Source: an uncultured Clostridia bacterium
GTDB taxonomy: Bacteria > Bacillota > Clostridia > Oscillospirales > Acutalibacteraceae
Direction: 5' to 3'
Length of the DNA stretch: 64,000 bases
Assembly (NCBI GenBank): GCA_944380775.1
Contig: CALWIP010000023.1
Location: forward strand, 62,001-126,000
Positions 61,988 to 64,000 of the stretch are shown in pieces (position 1 is the stretch's first letter; each line of letters opens with the position of its first letter). Under the pieces are notes generated by a model. That model did not search any database. It was not told where the DNA came from and saw only the letters and a list, made by a program, of their open reading frames with translations. The translations under genes were made by a program, and so were the position numbers.

Positions 61988-62818
61988 TCACGAATTATTT
62001 TTTTGTTGCTGCGCTACATATTGTGCGTACTCCTCTAAGCACATGCCCAATTGGCGCATGCGTTGGGCGTTTTTCTCACCTACGAATCGAAAAACGACGG
62101 CGCTGCCGGGCTTACCGGTCTCCTCTGTTTTGTTGTCGGGGTAGCGCTGTACAAAGCCGTACTCGAGCGAATGCGCCAGCAGCCAGCTGTAGGCGGGGGA
62201 TTCCCCAAACGCGCCGTCCCCAGGGGAAAACTCCACCGTGTAGCCCAGCTGGCGCTCGCTGCAATTCCCGCGCTCCACTGTGGAAAGCGCCTCGTTTTCC
62301 GCGCGCACGGCGGTCATCCCGGAGGCCTCCAGCTCTTCTACCCGCGCGCGGTAGACCTGCTCTTGTTCCTCCGCAGGGACATAGCCGCCCGCCAGCTGCA
62401 GCTCTACGCCGTCCTCCCGCGCCGCCTGCAAGAGCTCCCGCAGCGGCCCGGCGATCCGCCCGGCCACGGGGACGCCCTCCACTTCCTCAAGGGCCGGATC
62501 AAACCCCTCCGGCACCGGCGCGTCATTGTTGACCACCGTGAGGTCATAGCGCGTGACATCGGGCGCTTCCGGCGGCTCCGAAGACGCTGTTTCGGAGGAA
62601 ACGGGAGGCGCGCTGCTCTCCGGCGCCCAGAATTGGAGGGGGTCCACCGTCACCCACGCGATAGCGGCGGCCGCCGCCACGGAAATGGCCAGCACAACCA
62701 CTACGACCGTCATAACAATGCGCAGTTTTTTTATCTCGCTGGTCCTCCGCCAGCCCGGCCTGCTCTTGAGGATTTTTTCCCCCTTTGCAGTCGGTGTTTC
62801 CCATTTTCTCCTGCCCAT
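61988..62818 (-). CDS. VanY-like (M15B/LAS) protein lacking zinc ligands
   Basis: This 276-residue membrane-anchored protein has a TM helix at about 33-57, a Ser/Glu/Pro-rich linker to about 88, and an extracytoplasmic domain. The domain follows the VanY D,D-carboxypeptidase pattern (QLAGGYVPAEEQ, GNCSERQLGYTVEF, HSLEYGFVQRYPDNKTEETG, FRFVGEKNA). Active VanY enzymes have SxHxxGxxxD and ExxH; here His becomes R189, Asp becomes E196, and the ExxH region reads SAVV (239-242). It is therefore probably not a zinc peptidase and may be a peptidoglycan-binding relative. ATG 62818 follows AAGGGGAG by 5 nt. Confidence 0.82.
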   Translation of the reverse strand: MGRRKWETPTAKGEKILKSRPGWRRTSEIKKLRIVMTVVVVVLAISVAAAAAIAWVTVDPLQFWAPESSAPPVSSETASSEPPEAPDVTRYDLTVVNNDAPVPEGFDPALEEVEGVPVAGRIAGPLRELLQAAREDGVELQLAGGYVPAEEQEQVYRARVEELEASGMTAVRAENEALSTVERGNCSERQLGYTVEFSPGDGAFGESPAYSWLLAHSLEYGFVQRYPDNKTEETGKPGSAVVFRFVGEKNAQRMRQLGMCLEEYAQYVAQQQKNNS

Positions 62819-62858
62819 GCGCGCTCCCCTTCCTGCGGTTTTCCGCTTTGGTACCGCC

Positions 62859-62864
62859 AGCATA
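62859..62864 (-). promoter_or_regulatory. Extended -10 promoter of the VanY-like gene
   Basis: TATGCT preceded by TGC forms an extended -10, with a leader of about 35 nt. A perfect TTGACA nearby is only 11 bp upstream, too close to act as its -35. Confidence 0.45.
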
Positions 62865-62909
62865 GCAAAAAAATATGTCAAAGGTTTGAACGGCGAAGAA
62901 AAGGCCGCG

Positions 62910-63173
62910 TCAATCCCCGTCCGGCTCGTCCCAAACCTCGTCCGCCCAGGCGGCGGCGTCCCGCGCCAAGCCGCGCGGATCCCTGCGCGTATCCTGCAAA
63001 AGATCCGCGTCGCCGCCAAGGTTCCCCCAGAGGGAGAACCGCCCGTCCTCTTGCAAAACCAGCTCCAGCTCAGGGTAGCGGTCATAGCGCGCGGAGTCGA
63101 AATCTTTGCGCTCTCCCAAAAGGAACCGCGCCGCCTGCGCCGCCCGTTCGCCGCGGAAGAAGCAACGTTTCAT
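62910..63173 (-). CDS. Small soluble protein of unknown function
   Basis: This 87-residue acidic protein has no membrane segment or signal peptide. The first half reads CFFRGERAAQAARFLLGERK then RYDRYPELELVLQEDGRFS. The second half is helical and ends in an Asp/Glu-rich tail (WADEVWDEPDGD). I recognise no family. GGAGGGG with 7-nt spacing before ATG 63173 supports it as a real gene; the open frame extends further upstream but without a ribosome binding site. It follows the terminator of the M18 peptidase gene, and no clear promoter was seen. Confidence 0.65.
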   Translation of the reverse strand: MKRCFFRGERAAQAARFLLGERKDFDSARYDRYPELELVLQEDGRFSLWGNLGGDADLLQDTRRDPRGLARDAAAWADEVWDEPDGD

Positions 63174-63188
63174 CTGAAATCCCCTCCC

Positions 63189-63222
63189 GAAAAAGCGCCG
63201 GGGGACCCGCCCCCGGCGCCAC
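63189..63222 (-). terminator. Terminator of the M18 aminopeptidase gene
   Basis: GCGCCGGGGG pairs with CCCCCGGCGC around a 5-nt loop, followed by TTTTTC on the minus strand. Confidence 0.9.
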
Positions 63223-63240
63223 ACTGCGGCAAAGCCGCCC

Positions 63241-64000
63241 TTATGCCTCGTAGAAAGCCTTGAACGCCTCGTAGGCCGCATAGATGTCGAGCTTCGAAAC
63301 GATCTCATACGGGGAGTGCATCGCCAGCACCGGGACGCCCATGTCTACGACGTCGACGTTCAGGTTGGCGATAAACATCGCGACCGTCCCGCCGCCGCCT
63401 GCGTCGACCTTGCCGAGCTCGCCGGTCTGCCACAGCACATGGTTGTCGTTGAGCAGCTTGCGCACCTCGCCGACAAATTCCGCGGAGGCGTCCGACGTGC
63501 CGGATTTGCCGCGCGACCCGACATACTTGAACATGGCGACGCCGTTGTTCAGGTAGCAGGAGTTCGCATACTCATAGACGCTCGAGAAGGTGGGATCGTA
63601 GGCCGCGCCGACGTCTGCCGACAGGCACTTCGAACGGGAGAGCACGTCGCGCCCGTTGAGGCCCTCCGCCTCCGCCAAGCTCGTGACAAAATACTCCAGG
63701 TAAGAAGAGTTCAAACCGGTGTTGCCGTCGCTGCCGATTTCTTCCTTGTCGGTCCAGACGGACATCACGGTGTTCTTCGGGTTTTTGCAGTCGAGCAGCG
63801 CCTGCAGGGCCGGGTACGCGCAGACGCGGTCGTCATGCCCGTACGCGCCGATCATGCTGCCGTCGAAACCGAGGTCGCGCGCTTCGAACGCCGGGACAAA
63901 TTCAATCTCGCTGGAGATGAAATCCTCTTCCACGATACCGTATTTTTCGTTCAGGATCTTCATGATATTCAGCTTGAACAGATTTTCCCCTTTGCCGTCC
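63241..64000 (-). CDS. M18-family aminopeptidase (5' end beyond the window)
   Basis: The C-terminal 253 residues or so of a zinc aminopeptidase are present. The metal and catalytic motifs include AYGHDDRVCAYPAL, WTDKEEIGSDGNTG, SADVGAAYDP and the final VPVLAMHSPYEI. The frame stays open to the right edge (DGKGENLFKLNI before the first visible Met), so the gene is longer than what is seen. M18 enzymes release acidic or neutral N-terminal residues in the cytoplasm. It ends in a clear terminator. Confidence 0.95.
   Translation of the reverse strand, partial: DGKGENLFKLNIMKILNEKYGIVEEDFISSEIEFVPAFEARDLGFDGSMIGAYGHDDRVCAYPALQALLDCKNPKNTVMSVWTDKEEIGSDGNTGLNSSYLEYFVTSLAEAEGLNGRDVLSRSKCLSADVGAAYDPTFSSVYEYANSCYLNNGVAMFKYVGSRGKSGTSDASAEFVGEVRKLLNDNHVLWQTGELGKVDAGGGGTVAMFIANLNVDVVDMGVPVLAMHSPYEIVSKLDIYAAYEAFKAFYEA

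Noticed and set aside
62870..62885. A perfect TTGACA upstream of the VanY-like gene
   Set aside because: It is only 11 bp from the best -10 box. The extended -10 explains the promoter better.

Overview
The window is chromosomal DNA of a GC-rich member of the Firmicutes (Bacillota), most likely a clostridial anaerobe of the Oscillospirales type. The evidence is gene content and order: divIVA-ylmH-sepF-yggS beside ileS, mutS-mutL-miaA-miaB, dnaG-rpoD, a SAM-I riboswitch on metK, an FMN riboswitch on an ECF-type ribU, strong AGGAGG-like ribosome binding sites, and TTGACA/TATAAT promoters with 17-bp spacers. The genus cannot be fixed from the sequence alone. There is no sign of phage, IS element, CRISPR array, tRNA or rRNA gene. 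Almost every gene lies on the minus strand; only the leftmost gene fragment, an SDR oxidoreductase, a GNAT protein and an AEC transporter lie on the plus strand.

Layout, left to right. 1-2.2 kb: end of an unidentified gene, an AraC-type regulator, and divergent to it an SDR of the D-mannonate oxidoreductase type whose promoter carries a 10-bp direct repeat. 2.2-4.7 kb: ferrous iron uptake (feoA, feoB, Cys-rich feoB-associated protein). 4.9-7.2 kb: a two-gene module of a duplicated DUF1538 membrane protein and a tandem PII-like protein, with an unusual internal start and a long inverted repeat at the promoter. 7.3-24.1 kb: one long minus-strand gene train, miaB-ylbF-mutS-mutL-miaA-(HlyD-like)-yggS-sepF-ylmH-divIVA-ileS-rluD-HAD-comEA, covering tRNA modification, mismatch repair, division-site placement and isoleucyl-tRNA synthesis. 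24.3-27.7 kb: GNAT protein, uxuA (mannonate dehydratase) and a YcxB-like membrane protein. 27.9-36.2 kb: clpP/tepA-like, ftsK/spoIIIE, ygiQ, a ComEC-like MBL protein, a DUF3006 protein and a CoA-disulfide-reductase-like flavoprotein with a rhodanese domain. 36.4-41.4 kb: AEC transporter, mreB, comF, recD2. 41.5-44.2 kb: metK plus a small membrane protein under a SAM-I riboswitch, and ribU under an FMN riboswitch.

44.2-56.3 kb is the transcription and translation block rpoB-rpoC-rpsL-rpsG-fusA-tuf, with its own strong promoter before rpoB and a second one before tuf. 56.6-61.6 kb is a macromolecular synthesis cluster yigZ-dgt-dnaG-rpoD-rrf2; its last gene has all four Fe-S ligands of IscR. 61.7-64 kb holds rpmE, a VanY-like protein that has lost its zinc ligands, an unknown 87-residue protein, and an M18 aminopeptidase that runs off the right end.

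Most of the window is core housekeeping. The parts that look least described are the DUF1538/tandem PII module, a possible short non-coding transcript facing rpoB, the VanY-like pseudoenzyme, the secreted-sensor/YcxB fusion, the HlyD-like protein inside the division cluster, and several small conserved-looking proteins with no assigned function. Start codons were chosen mainly from ribosome binding sites and promoter positions. All family names come from motif recognition, without database searches.
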